From the NCBI GenBank assembly GCA_021648375.1, contig JAKISW010000039.1, positions 1 through 25,988 on the forward strand: DNA of 25,988 nt, read 5' to 3'. Shown here piece by piece: positions 6,350 to 14,814 of the stretch. Position numbers and translations under genes: made by a program. Below the pieces are notes generated by a model. It was not told where the DNA came from. It saw nothing but the letters and a program-made list of their open reading frames with translations, and did no database searches. Source of the stretch: Devosiaceae bacterium. Lineage in GTDB: Bacteria > Pseudomonadota > Alphaproteobacteria > Rhizobiales > Devosiaceae. Numbering within the stretch: the first letter of the stretch is position 1; every line of letters starts with the position of its first letter.

Positions 6350-7402
6350 ATGTGGGCTATGGAAAAACACCCAAACATAATTTCACTCATCGGCAATACT
6401 CCCCTTATTCGTTTGAACGCGGTTTCAAAGGCCACCGGTTGCGAAATTTATGGGAAAGCCGAATTTTTGAACCCCGGACAATCAGTCAAGGATCGAGCGG
6501 CGCTATACATTATTCGGCAGGCAATCGCCGATGGAAAATTGCGCCCCGGTGGCACCATCGTTGAAGGAACAGCTGGAAATACCGGGATTGGGTTGGCCAT
6601 GGTGGCCAGCTCTATGGGATTTAAGACTATAATTATTATTCCCAACACCCAGTCTGAGGAAAAAAAGGCAGCCATAAGGTTAAGCGGAGCGCAGCTTATC
6701 GAAGTTCCTGCTGTCCCCTATAAAAATCCTAATAACTTTGTAAAAGTCTCCCAAAGACTGGCGCAAAAACTGGATGAAGAACTACCAGACGGAGCAATTT
6801 GGGCCAATCAATTTGACAACACTGCCAACCGTGACGCCCATATCGAGGGAACCGGGCCGGAAATTTATCAGCAGACAGAGAAAAATATCGATGGTTTTAT
6901 ATGCGCTGTTGGCTCGGGTGGAACTCTATCTGGCTGTGCCATAGCCCTGAAAAAACTTGATAGAAACATTCAAATCGGACTGGCTGACCCACAGGGGGCA
7001 GCACTTTATTCGTATTTTTCCAAGGGAGAACTTGCCTCGTCAGGGTCGTCAATTACTGAAGGGATTGGACAGGGAAGAATTACCAAAAACCTTGAAGGGC
7101 TGTCGGTGGATATGGCATTCGAAATTGCAGATAAGGATGCCCTGCCCTACCTTTTTGATCTGGCGCAAAATGAAGGCTTATGTCTTGGTGGATCAAGTGC
7201 AATCAATATTGCCGGTGCCGTAAAAATGGCAAATGAAATGGGACCGGGGAAAACCATCGTGACAATCCTGGCTGACTACGGAAACCGCTACCAGTCTAAA
7301 TTATACAATCCTGAGTTTTTGCGCTCAAAGTCACTGCCGGTTCCTACATGGCTTGACCATCAGAGAAAAATTGACTTGTCCGAAGTATTTGAAAATCTCT
7401 GA
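6350..7402 (+). CDS. cysK: Cysteine synthase A (O-acetylserine sulfhydrylase)
   Basis: A 350-residue cytoplasmic PLP enzyme making L-cysteine from O-acetylserine and sulfide. The PLP lysine is K47 in NPGQSVKDRA. The substrate loop TAGNTG is at 74-79, with Ala where many CysK have Ser. The phosphate-binding GSGGT is at 188-192. A C-terminal extension after DYGNRYQSKLYNPEFL makes it longer than E. coli CysK, as in rhizobial enzymes I recall. Two starts are possible: ATG 6350 and ATG 6359 (MEKHPNII); neither has a clear Shine-Dalgarno site, and the second better matches the usual N-terminus. The gene lies about 100 bases upstream of sseA on the same strand, probably forming a cysteine unit. Related cystathionine beta-synthases share this fold, but the motif set favours CysK. 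Confidence 0.92.
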   Translation: MWAMEKHPNIISLIGNTPLIRLNAVSKATGCEIYGKAEFLNPGQSVKDRAALYIIRQAIADGKLRPGGTIVEGTAGNTGIGLAMVASSMGFKTIIIIPNTQSEEKKAAIRLSGAQLIEVPAVPYKNPNNFVKVSQRLAQKLDEELPDGAIWANQFDNTANRDAHIEGTGPEIYQQTEKNIDGFICAVGSGGTLSGCAIALKKLDRNIQIGLADPQGAALYSYFSKGELASSGSSITEGIGQGRITKNLEGLSVDMAFEIADKDALPYLFDLAQNEGLCLGGSSAINIAGAVKMANEMGPGKTIVTILADYGNRYQSKLYNPEFLRSKSLPVPTWLDHQRKIDLSEVFENL

Positions 7403-7509
7403 ATAAACCAGCTTTATATTAGCCGTTACTAAAGTGATTGTGATTTGCCAAAATATAGCAATATATCCAAATAGGTTCTGATTTAGAAATCCTGAAGCTG
7501 GAGAAGTAA

Positions 7510-8379
7510 ATGAGTGAAATTTCACCCTTCGTCGATACACAATTTGTGTTTGACAATCTGAATGATTCAAACTTTTCCATTGTTGATGCTTCCTGGCATA
7601 TGCCAAATTCTAACCAGAGCGCCCTGGAGAATTTCATCTCAGGCCATATTCCGGGGGCTGTATATTTTGATCTGGATAAAATTGCCGATACTACCTCCAG
7701 CCTGCCCCATATGGTGGCATCGCCTGAAACATTCTCAAAAATGGTTGGTGAATTGGGAATAGGAGAAAATGACACCATAGTTATTTATGACAGTTCCGGC
7801 CTGTTTTCGGCAGCTCGTGTGTGGTGGAATTTTAAAATTATGGGAGCTAAAAACTGCTTTGTTATAAGAGGCGGACTACCCAAATGGCTGCGCGAAAATC
7901 GACCAATGGCCACAGGAGAAGCCAACCCTGCCGCAAAACAATTTAACGCCATTTTGCAAATAGAACAGGTGACTGAAAAATCTGAGTTATTGGAAATTGC
8001 CACTACTCCAGAAAACCTGAACGAAGTACAAATCATTGATGTGCGCGCAAAAGCTCGTTTTTCTGCCCAAGCTCCAGAACCAAGACCAGGAATTCGCTCT
8101 GGCAGAATTCCCGGCAGCAAAAACCTACCCTTTATGGACCTGATCAAAGACGGGGAAATGATAACTCCCGACGCTATTATTGAGCAATTAAAGGGAGCAA
8201 ATGTTGACTTGAACAAACCAATTATCGCCAGTTGTGGCTCTGGCGTTACCGCGCCCATCCTATGTTTGGCTCTGGCGGAAATTGGTGTTGAGGCAATGCG
8301 GGTTTATGACGGTTCGTGGAGTGAATGGGGCATGCCCGGCAATCACCCAGTGTTAGGCGCTGATGATAAACTTGTTTAG
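7510..8379 (+). CDS. sseA: 3-mercaptopyruvate sulfurtransferase
   Basis: A 289-residue protein of two rhodanese domains. The N-terminal domain (about 1-130) is inactive but structural (SGHIPGAVYFDLD, YDSSGLFSAARVWW). The C-terminal domain (about 160-285) carries the catalytic loop CGSGVTA with C242. CGSG(V/T)T is the mercaptopyruvate-type loop, unlike CRKGVTA of thiosulfate rhodaneses, so the substrate is probably 3-mercaptopyruvate from cysteine transamination. TGGAG lies six bases before the ATG. It follows cysK on the same strand, linking cysteine synthesis and sulfur transfer. It converges with the minus-strand binding-protein gene 32 bases later; no strong terminator is visible in that gap. 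Confidence 0.93.
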   Translation: MSEISPFVDTQFVFDNLNDSNFSIVDASWHMPNSNQSALENFISGHIPGAVYFDLDKIADTTSSLPHMVASPETFSKMVGELGIGENDTIVIYDSSGLFSAARVWWNFKIMGAKNCFVIRGGLPKWLRENRPMATGEANPAAKQFNAILQIEQVTEKSELLEIATTPENLNEVQIIDVRAKARFSAQAPEPRPGIRSGRIPGSKNLPFMDLIKDGEMITPDAIIEQLKGANVDLNKPIIASCGSGVTAPILCLALAEIGVEAMRVYDGSWSEWGMPGNHPVLGADDKLV

Positions 8380-8411
8380 TTCTATATTTGCAGCTTATTT
8401 AGTGGTCGCGT

Positions 8412-9464
8412 TCACCTGACAGGCGGAGCATAAAGAAGGCCGCCCTGAGACCATAATGCATTGGGACCACGCAACATGGCCGCACCGGTTTGGGGGCCAA
8501 AGTGACGCTCAAAAAGCTCTCGATAATTGCCAACAGCTCGAATTACATTTCGCATCCAGTTTGGATCCAGATCAAGTGCTACTCCAAAATCCTCCTCAAG
8601 TCCCAGCAAACGTCTAATTGCGGGAGTGCGCACAGAAAGCATTGATTCTAAATTTAAGCTGCTGACCCCAACTTCTTCGGCGTTGATCAAAGTAAATATT
8701 GTCCATCGGATAATATCTGCCCACTGCTCATCTCCATAGCGAACAGTGGGGCCGAAGGGGGATTTGGATATATATTCAGGCAACACCCGGTGCATACCCG
8801 GGTCTGGTAATGAGCGCCTTACGGCCTGCAAAAAACTTGCAGGTGCGGTTATTGCGTCACAAAGACCTCTGGAATATGCCACCACCAGATCTTGAAAATC
8901 CTCGTAAACCAGCTCCGTAAAAACCGCCTGATTGGTAAAGAAAAAATCTCTCATATTGGCTAAATCATCACTGGAATTTGCCACGCAAACCGATATATCA
9001 GTAAGTTCAAAAGCAGAAACAAACCCTTTTTCCTGACGGACCATAAATGATTGCCCATCGAAAAAACTGGTGGTCAGGTACCGGGCATCAAACGTGGTAT
9101 CCCGACTCATTGTCCAGGAAGCGTTGCGCGATAGAACATCAATTTCACCGGATTGTAATTGGGCGAACCTGCCATCACCGGCCAAATTACGAAATTCCAC
9201 CAGATCCGGATCACCAAGCGTTGCAGCCGCAATTGCACGGCAAATATCCACATCAAACCCTGTCCAAACGCCCGCCTCATTTTCTTTGGAAAAACCATCA
9301 AGGGATCCACTGGCAGCACAGACAAGAAATCCCCGTTCCCGAACAGCATCAAGTGTCTGGGATTGAACAGGAACCGCAAAAACAACAATAAACAGCAGGA
9401 ATAATATGCCAGTAGACGGCTTATTACCAAGCGCAGTAAGTAATCTGGCACCTGGTACTTTCAC
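8412..9464 (-). CDS. Second AapJ-like amino-acid-binding protein
   Basis: A periplasmic solute-binding protein of the SBP_bac_3 type, clearly paralogous to AapJ at 13360-14388. Shared blocks include GEIDVLSR, WTM(S/T)RDT, FDGQ(S/G)FMVR, GNY, the block FGPQTGAAMLRGPNALW, and the ending YAPPVR. A GTG at 9464 gives a 350-residue protein with a basic start and signal peptide (ILFLLFIVVFAVPVQS). The frame stays open upstream, with an ATG at 9509 and a TTG at 9632, but that would put two hydrophobic segments and a perfect hairpin (9561-9581) in the coding region, so I prefer the shorter form. Clustered cysteines (SVCVAN, LCDAITAP) are also seen in AapJ. It stands about 590 bases downstream of aapP with its own leader, and may widen the importer's substrate range or be a diverged sensor. 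Confidence 0.85.
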   Translation of the reverse strand: MKVPGARLLTALGNKPSTGILFLLFIVVFAVPVQSQTLDAVRERGFLVCAASGSLDGFSKENEAGVWTGFDVDICRAIAAATLGDPDLVEFRNLAGDGRFAQLQSGEIDVLSRNASWTMSRDTTFDARYLTTSFFDGQSFMVRQEKGFVSAFELTDISVCVANSSDDLANMRDFFFTNQAVFTELVYEDFQDLVVAYSRGLCDAITAPASFLQAVRRSLPDPGMHRVLPEYISKSPFGPTVRYGDEQWADIIRWTIFTLINAEEVGVSSLNLESMLSVRTPAIRRLLGLEEDFGVALDLDPNWMRNVIRAVGNYRELFERHFGPQTGAAMLRGPNALWSQGGLLYAPPVR

Positions 9465-9560
9465 CTGACATACAATCAACAATATTAAAGAAAGCAAATC
9501 TACAAGCATTCCACATATCCGTGCAACAGAAGAAGCAAGGGCTTGCAGCAACGTCAAAGG

Positions 9561-9581
9561 CCTGATTGCTTTGCAATCAGG
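9561..9581. other. Perfect 9-bp hairpin in the leader of the second binding-protein gene
   Basis: CCTGATTGC (9561-9569), loop TTT, GCAATCAGG (9573-9581). On the plus strand it is followed by TATTTTTG, terminator-like; on the minus strand no T-run follows. It lies about 100 bases upstream of the preferred GTG start, so it would be in the 5' leader RNA. Confidence 0.5.
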
Positions 9582-9955
9582 TATTTTTGATGTGGTCTTT
9601 TCACCAGAAAAAATGTCGAAGGCGTATTTCAAGTCAGCTCCAAACAGTATTTGCCAAGTGTTTTCACCTTAGCATAATCGCCGCGCCCCCAAAGTATATG
9701 TATTCTTGCCATTGCATACCGCCCGGTCAAGGGTAACCAGGCAGTTCTCTAAGGCTATTTTCAATTCCCTGCTCACAAATAAATTTTTTTCAAATTCACA
9801 TGTGAGTGCGATGTTAAATCAGATTAATTTTTCATCTGCTGGACAATAATGACCATACATTAGTGAAAAAATCAGCACTCTTAAATTTGCCCTTATATAA
9901 CAAATGAACCCAAGACCAAAAAACAATCCAATTGACCAAACAGGCAAGTGCCTAA

Positions 9956-10054
9956 AGCATTTCCGGTTTTGATTGAATCAAAACCTATGCTCTAAGTCTT
10001 TGTTTTATCGCGTTTTCGAACCGGATAACCGGGGCCACTTATCCTGAAAACGCT
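9956..10054. repeat. Rhizobial-type palindromic intergenic repeat, copy A
   Basis: Two hairpins make a 99-base module. The first runs AGCAT (9956-9960) to ATGCT (9987-9991) with the inner perfect stem GGTTTTGATT/AATCAAAACC (9965-9985). The second runs GCGTTTTC (10010-10017) to GAAAACGC (10046-10053) with inner GGATAA/TTATCC. The CTTTGTTTT spacer and the ACCGG…GAAAACGCT end resemble RIME-like palindromic repeats known in Rhizobiales genomes. It abuts the aapP stop codon, so it may end or stabilise the aap mRNA. A relative sits at 18171-18268. Confidence 0.65.
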
Positions 10055-10864
10055 CTAGTGCAATATCTGGCTCAGGAATAATTTGGTGCGCTCATGCTTG
10101 GGATTGGAGAAAAATTCTTCCGGCTCATTCTGCTCGATAATCTGCCCCTCATCCATAAACATCACCCGATTGGCAACCTTACGGGCAAAACCCATTTCAT
10201 GGGTAACGCACAGCATGGTCATTCCCTCTTCAGCCAAGCTTACCATCACATCCAGAACTTCTTTGATCATTTCGGGATCAAGGGCTGAAGTTGGTTCATC
10301 AAAGAGCATAATTTCAGGGTTCATGCACAATGATCGTGCAATAGCTACCCGTTGTTGTTGCCCACCAGACAGTTGTCCAGGATATTTCAATGCCTGCTCC
10401 GGAATTTTAACGCGTTCAAGATAGTGCATGGCAACTTCTTCAGCTTCGGCTTTGGGAGTTTTGCGAACCCAAATCGGTGCCAAAGTAAGATTTTGCAAAA
10501 TGGTCAAATGGGGGAACAGATTAAAGTGCTGAAACACCATTCCAACTTCACGGCGAACTTCATCAATTTTTTTCAGATCGTTAGTCAACTCAATTCCGTT
10601 GACAACAATATGGCCCTGTTGATGCTCTTCAAGTCGGTTGATGCAACGGATCAGCGTTGATTTCCCTGAGCCGGATGGACCGGCAATAACAATGCGCTCA
10701 CCCTTCATAACCTTGAAATTAATGTCTTTTAAAACATTAAATTCGCCATACCATTTAGCCATATTGGTTATTTCAACGGCAACTTCCGTTTTGGAAACTT
10801 CCATCTTTGCTGCTCCGTTGTTCGGTGATTTGTCTTGTGATTGGGCTTTTGCATTCTTTGCCAT
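10055..10864 (-). CDS. aapP: ATP-binding subunit of general L-amino-acid ABC importer
   Basis: A 269-residue ABC ATPase that powers the Aap importer at the inner face of the membrane. Walker A GPSGSGKST at 62-70, Q-loop Q112 (QHFNLFPH), signature LSGGQ at 165-169, Walker B IMLFDE at 185-190, and switch histidine H222 in VTHEMGFA. This is the polar-amino-acid (GlnQ/HisP) class. A hydrophilic N-terminal tail of about 28 residues (KAQSQDKSPNNGAAK) precedes the domain, as in rhizobial AapP. ATG at 10864 is chosen over TTG at 10870 because AGGAG lies six bases before it. It is the last gene of the operon, nine bases after aapM, and its stop abuts the palindromic repeat. Confidence 0.94.
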   Translation of the reverse strand: MAKNAKAQSQDKSPNNGAAKMEVSKTEVAVEITNMAKWYGEFNVLKDINFKVMKGERIVIAGPSGSGKSTLIRCINRLEEHQQGHIVVNGIELTNDLKKIDEVRREVGMVFQHFNLFPHLTILQNLTLAPIWVRKTPKAEAEEVAMHYLERVKIPEQALKYPGQLSGGQQQRVAIARSLCMNPEIMLFDEPTSALDPEMIKEVLDVMVSLAEEGMTMLCVTHEMGFARKVANRVMFMDEGQIIEQNEPEEFFSNPKHERTKLFLSQILH

Positions 10865-10873
10865 AGCCAACTC

Positions 10874-12025
10874 CTAACTTTTATGCCCTGTGTCCAACTG
10901 TCTCTCCATATATTGGGAGTAACGGGACATGGCGAATGTAAATACCCAAAAGACTGCTGCGGCGAAAAAATAGCCCGTGATCGGAATCGTTGGGGCGGTC
11001 CACCCCTGACTTGCCGAGGCTGCTCGGACCGCGCCCAGAATGTCAACAAGACCCACAATTGAAACCAGTGTGGTATCCTTAAACAATGAAATTGAATTGT
11101 TCACAATTCCAGGAATTACCATTTTAAGGGCCTGAGGAAGAATTATCAGGGTCGTTGCCTGAGCATAGTTTAAGCCAAGCGCATCGGCCGCTTCGTACTG
11201 ACCTTTGTCAACGGCCTGCAAACCACCCCGAACCACCTCCGCAGTATAGGCAGCGGTGAACAAGGTAACACCAACCAACGCTCTTACAAGTTTGTCAAAG
11301 TTGGTTCCTTCAGGCAAAAACAATGGCAACATAACAGAGGCCATAAACAATACGGTAATAAGCGGTACACCGCGCCATAGCTCAATAAATACAACACAGA
11401 CCGATCGCATCATCGGCATTTTCGATCTGCGACCAAGGGCCAGTAATATACCAAGTGGAAACGATGCAACAATTCCGGTGACTGCAACAACAAGGGTCAG
11501 CATCAAACCGCCCCACTTTTCAGTGGGTACTTCGACAAGACCTGTAAACCCACCGCCGTTAATCAGGAAGAATGTTACAACCGGATAAACAATGAGAAAT
11601 AAGAAACCCCAAATCATTTTACCAGGAATACGGGGGGTTGCCAGCAAAAACAGCAATACCGCTCCGATAGCAAAAGCAATATTTGGACGCCAATATTCAG
11701 TATCTGGATAAAACCCGTAAATGAAAAAATCCAGCTTGTTAAAGATATATGGCCAGCACATACCCGACCCTTCAACCCTACAATCAGTGCCAGTTGTACC
11801 CTGCCAGATTGCATCTGCAACAACATAGCCAATGAGCGCCGATAGGGCATAATAAATCATCAGCACGCTGAGAATTGTCAGAATAGAATTACTTACGGAA
11901 TTGAAAAGATTGCTTCGTAACCAGGCGACAATTCCGTCTGTGCGGATTGGCGGCGGCATGTCTGGAGCCATCTCGGAACGAACGACCGAAACAGAATTTG
12001 AAGAATTTGATGTTGTTTTCGCCAT
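10874..12025 (-). CDS. aapM: Permease subunit AapM of general L-amino-acid ABC importer
   Basis: A 383-residue inner-membrane permease of the HisMQ class. The N-terminus is hydrophilic, followed by several helices (ILTILSVLMIYYALSALIGY; AFAIGAVLLFLLATP; FLFLIVYPVVTFFLI) and the conserved permease core near residues 175-375. The EAA loop that contacts AapP is visible: YEAADALGLNYAQATTLIIL, followed by PQAL. It forms the pore with AapQ. A good ribosome site (TAGGAGC) precedes ATG 12025. The gap to aapQ is 11 bases, so the two are cotranscribed. The extra N-terminal helices make it larger than E. coli HisM, as is normal for AapM. Confidence 0.94.
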   Translation of the reverse strand: MAKTTSNSSNSVSVVRSEMAPDMPPPIRTDGIVAWLRSNLFNSVSNSILTILSVLMIYYALSALIGYVVADAIWQGTTGTDCRVEGSGMCWPYIFNKLDFFIYGFYPDTEYWRPNIAFAIGAVLLFLLATPRIPGKMIWGFLFLIVYPVVTFFLINGGGFTGLVEVPTEKWGGLMLTLVVAVTGIVASFPLGILLALGRRSKMPMMRSVCVVFIELWRGVPLITVLFMASVMLPLFLPEGTNFDKLVRALVGVTLFTAAYTAEVVRGGLQAVDKGQYEAADALGLNYAQATTLIILPQALKMVIPGIVNNSISLFKDTTLVSIVGLVDILGAVRAASASQGWTAPTIPITGYFFAAAVFWVFTFAMSRYSQYMERQLDTGHKS

Positions 12026-12036
12026 TGTTTCAGCTC

Positions 12037-13251
12037 CTATCGCTCTGTCAGCGCAATACGCGCATTAAACCAGTTCATGAACGCCGATGTACCAAGGCTC
12101 AACGCTAAATAAATGGTCATAGTTATAGCGACAACTTCCACCGCCTGTCCGGTCTGGTTAAGGGTTGTGCCCATAAACACACTGACAAGGTCAGGGTATC
12201 CAATCACCACCGCCAGAGACGAGTTTTTAGTCAAGTTGAGATATTGAGAAGTCAGGGGCGGCACAATTACCCGCATTGCCTGGGGAATAATCACCTGACG
12301 CAAGCGGTGTTTTTCGCTCAGTCCCAAGGATTTCGCTGCCTCACCCTGCCCGGTTGGCACCGCAAGAATTCCGGCGCGAACTATTTCAGCAATGAACGCG
12401 GCAGTATATAAAATCAGCGCCCATAAAAGAGCAATAAATTCAGGGGGAATGTGAATACCATCCACATAGTTGAAGCCGCGAAGAACAGGAATAGTAAAAG
12501 TCAGCGTAGCCCCGATTGCCAACCAGACAATTGCTGGCAGTCCAACAATAATACCGGTATTAATCAGAGCAGCAGGTGGGCGTTTTCCAGTTTCATCCTG
12601 GCGCTTTTGCGCCCATCTGGTAACAAAAAATGCGACAATTAAAGCAACGACAAGCGCAATCCACACAAGAGAAAAATTATCACTGTACTGGGGAGCAGGA
12701 GTAACCAGGCCACGATTGTTAAATACTGAATAAAGCGGCAACTCAATGCTTTGCTTAACGCCGGGCATAACGGCCAAAACACCAAAATACCAAAATACCA
12801 TTTGCAAGAGCAAAGGGATGTTGCGCATAATTTCAATGTAAACCGTTGCCAGGCGGGCAATTATCCAGTTAGACGACAAACGGGCGATACCTATTGTGAA
12901 GCCCAAAAGCGTGGCAATAAATATACCTGTTACAGAAACCAGCATAGTATTGAGAAAACCAACCAGTAGAGCATCGCCAAATGTTGACGAGCGATCATAC
13001 TCGATTAACTTGAACCCAATTTCAAAACTGGACGTATTATCCAAAAACCCGAAACCCGTTCGGATATTCTGTCTGGCCATATTAGCCGTGAGATTTCCCC
13101 AGATCGAAGAGAAAAACCAAAGCACACCACCCAAAAGCAAAATCTGATAAAACCAGGCTCTTATTTTTGGATCGTAAATAAGGGACGCTTTAGCCGGCGC
13201 ATCCTTAGGATTTGGTGCGGCGTTATTTTTTGACATGTCTTCGGAAGTCAT
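12037..13251 (-). CDS. aapQ: Permease subunit AapQ of general L-amino-acid ABC importer
   Basis: A 404-residue inner-membrane permease paired with AapM. The hydrophobic core includes ALLVGFLNTMLVSVTGIFIA, IPLLLQMVFWYFGVLAVMPG and a middle pair of helices. The EAA loop is GEAAKSLGLSEKHRLRQVII, followed by PQAM. Several starts are possible: TTG 13284, ATG 13251 (MTSEDMSK) and ATG 13236 (MSKNN). I prefer 13251 because GAGAGGGG lies about nine bases upstream. The gene follows aapJ after a 108-base gap that contains a strong GC hairpin, which would lower permease expression relative to the binding protein. Confidence 0.93.
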   Translation of the reverse strand: MTSEDMSKNNAAPNPKDAPAKASLIYDPKIRAWFYQILLLGGVLWFFSSIWGNLTANMARQNIRTGFGFLDNTSSFEIGFKLIEYDRSSTFGDALLVGFLNTMLVSVTGIFIATLLGFTIGIARLSSNWIIARLATVYIEIMRNIPLLLQMVFWYFGVLAVMPGVKQSIELPLYSVFNNRGLVTPAPQYSDNFSLVWIALVVALIVAFFVTRWAQKRQDETGKRPPAALINTGIIVGLPAIVWLAIGATLTFTIPVLRGFNYVDGIHIPPEFIALLWALILYTAAFIAEIVRAGILAVPTGQGEAAKSLGLSEKHRLRQVIIPQAMRVIVPPLTSQYLNLTKNSSLAVVIGYPDLVSVFMGTTLNQTGQAVEVVAITMTIYLALSLGTSAFMNWFNARIALTER

Positions 13252-13317
13252 TCCACGTTGCCCCTCTCCCGATGGAAACAGCAATTCATAAGATCAAATG
13301 AAGTTGCCACAAATAAA

Positions 13318-13342
13318 CCCCGGGAACCAAAAGCTCCCGGGG
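13318..13342 (-). terminator. Intercistronic hairpin between aapJ and aapQ
   Basis: CCCCGGGA (13318-13325) and TCCCGGGG (13335-13342) form a perfect 8-bp GC stem over a nine-base loop. Read on the minus strand it is followed by TTTATTTG, a weak T-run. It lies 18 bases after the aapJ stop. It probably gives partial termination or 3'-end protection, favouring excess binding protein. Confidence 0.7.
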
Positions 13343-13359
13343 TAATAATCGTCGTTTAT

Positions 13360-14388
13360 TTAGCGAACTGGTGGTGCGTACTGAATGCCACCATCTGTCC
13401 ATAGCGCGTTTACGCCACGGGCAATGCCGATTTCAGTCTGCGGACCAACATGACGCTCATACATTTCGCCATAGTTGCCCAGAGCTTTAATGATCCGATA
13501 TCCCCAATCGTTGGAAACACCAATCATATCGCCATAGGTTCCTTCAACGCCAAGCAAACGCTTGATTGCTGGATTGTCAGAAGCAAGCATTTCGTCAACA
13601 TTTGCCTGAGTCACACCAAGTTCTTCAGCGTTGAGCAACAAGAAGTATACCCAGCGATTAAGATTGAACCATGCATCATCGCCCTGACGGACAGATGGGC
13701 CAAGAGGCTCTTTGGAAATGATTTCAGAAAGAATAACGTGCGCACCTGGATCTTCAAGACTTAGGCGTTCAGCAGCCAGAGCAGAACTATCAGTTGTGAA
13801 AACATCACAACGTCCGTCCTGATAAGCCTGAATCACTTCGTCCTGCTCTTCAAACACAACAGTGTTAACTGCAATGTCATTGGAGGAGAAGAAATCAGCA
13901 GCGTTCAATTCAGTAGTGGTACCGGCTTCAATACAAACCGAAGCGCCATCAAGATCAAACGCAGAATCGATGCCATCGCTCTTGCGAACCATGAATCCCT
14001 GACCATCATAGAACATCACGCCAACAAAGTTGATGCCCAGCGAAGTATCGCGAGTCATTGTCCATGTTGTGGTACGTGACAGAACGTCGATTTCGCCCGA
14101 AGACAAAGCAGCGAAACGCTCAGTTGATGTCAAAGGTGTGTAACGAACCGCGTCGACATCGTCAAAAATTGCGGCGCCAAGAGCGCGACAAAAATCAACT
14201 TCGAGGCCAGACCAGTTATTATCTGCATCAGGAGCAGAGAACCCGCGAACGCCGCCGGTTACGCCGCACTGAACAAAACCTTTGTCCGTTACTGCCTGAA
14301 GGGTGCCACCATCACTGGCAGCATTAGATGCTGTCGCTGACATACCGAAAGCGGTAGCCAGAGCAGCCAAAATAAGCTTTTTTTGCAT
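13360..14388 (-). CDS. aapJ: General L-amino-acid-binding protein AapJ
   Basis: A 342-residue periplasmic binding protein of the SBP_bac_3 family, first gene of aapJQMP. It has a signal peptide (KKLILAALATAFGMSATASNA), then GGTLQAVTDKGFVQCGVTGG, the ligand-pocket block SGLEVDFCRALGAA, GEIDVLSRTTTWTMTRDTS, and an ending QYAPPVR. Length and motifs match rhizobial AapJ, a receptor of broad L-amino-acid range; in Rhizobium the operon is known to be nitrogen-regulated, which the sequence here does not itself show. ATG at 14388 is supported by an upstream AAAGGC and the signal peptide. It is divergent from metC across a 426-base gap. Confidence 0.95.
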   Translation of the reverse strand: MQKKLILAALATAFGMSATASNAASDGGTLQAVTDKGFVQCGVTGGVRGFSAPDADNNWSGLEVDFCRALGAAIFDDVDAVRYTPLTSTERFAALSSGEIDVLSRTTTWTMTRDTSLGINFVGVMFYDGQGFMVRKSDGIDSAFDLDGASVCIEAGTTTELNAADFFSSNDIAVNTVVFEEQDEVIQAYQDGRCDVFTTDSSALAAERLSLEDPGAHVILSEIISKEPLGPSVRQGDDAWFNLNRWVYFLLLNAEELGVTQANVDEMLASDNPAIKRLLGVEGTYGDMIGVSNDWGYRIIKALGNYGEMYERHVGPQTEIGIARGVNALWTDGGIQYAPPVR

Positions 14389-14814
14389 TAGATTGCCTTT
14401 TGTTTCCTAACCTTGAGAAAATCCCAGATCGGGCGCAAAAGTAAACGCATATTTCGCCCTCCCCAGGCCATACCCTCACCTTATGATGATGAAGTTGGTA
14501 TATTCATATGGATACTTTTTTTGAGGCAAAGGTCAAGCATTTATGCGCCAGACTTGATCAAACTTTAAAAAAAACGACACTTAAAGTTAAATTAACCATA
14601 AAATCTGGCGTTTTCTGCCCTTAATAATTAAAAACCGAGCCAAATGAGCACTCATTATTGTATATTGGTTTTTCATTAAATGTCATATGGGGGAAGAAAA
14701 TGCATGCGGATGCAAAATAAATCTGAAGATTGACATTTCTTGTTGTTTTCAGGGGTTGGCGAGTATGCCCGTCAGATGCAATATGGAACAAAGGCAACAG
14801 TTCGGGGCAAGTAA
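14389..14814. other. Divergent control region between aapJ and metC
   Basis: This 426-base region must hold the aapJ promoter (minus) and the metC promoter (plus). On the minus strand a TTGACC (14536-14531) and TATCCA (14514-14509), 16 bases apart, are a weak candidate pair. On the plus strand TTGACA (14730-14735) is a perfect -35 without a good -10. A dyad AATGAG-CA-CTCATT (14643-14656) could be an operator. A short ORF at 14765-14818 is listed separately. No known riboswitch is recognisable. Confidence 0.45.
14643..14656. promoter_or_regulatory. Dyad, possible operator
   Basis: AATGAG and CTCATT are perfect 6-base arms around CA, located between the aapJ and metC promoters. Symmetry and position suit a regulator site, but no matching regulator gene is in the window. 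Confidence 0.3.

Larger units (their letters stand above)
9465..10054. other. Intergenic region between aapP and the second binding-protein gene
   Basis: About 590 bases. It holds a perfect hairpin (9561-9581) and a rhizobial-type palindromic repeat (9956-10054), both listed separately. A TTGACC near 9738-9733 on the minus strand could be a -35 for the second binding protein, but no good -10 follows. I see no other gene. Confidence 0.6.

Noticed and set aside
7785..8258. 157-codon minus-strand ORF inside sseA
   Set aside because: It is antisense to a well-recognised two-domain rhodanese, has no ribosome site or family motif, and arises from codon bias of the true gene.
9047..9404. Overlapping plus-strand ORFs within the second binding-protein gene
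   Set aside because: They are antisense shadows; the minus-strand frame shows clear AapJ homology throughout.
14600..14814. SAM-type riboswitch before metC
   Set aside because: SAM-II elements occur before methionine genes in alphaproteobacteria, but I cannot find the conserved core or the pseudoknot pairings here.
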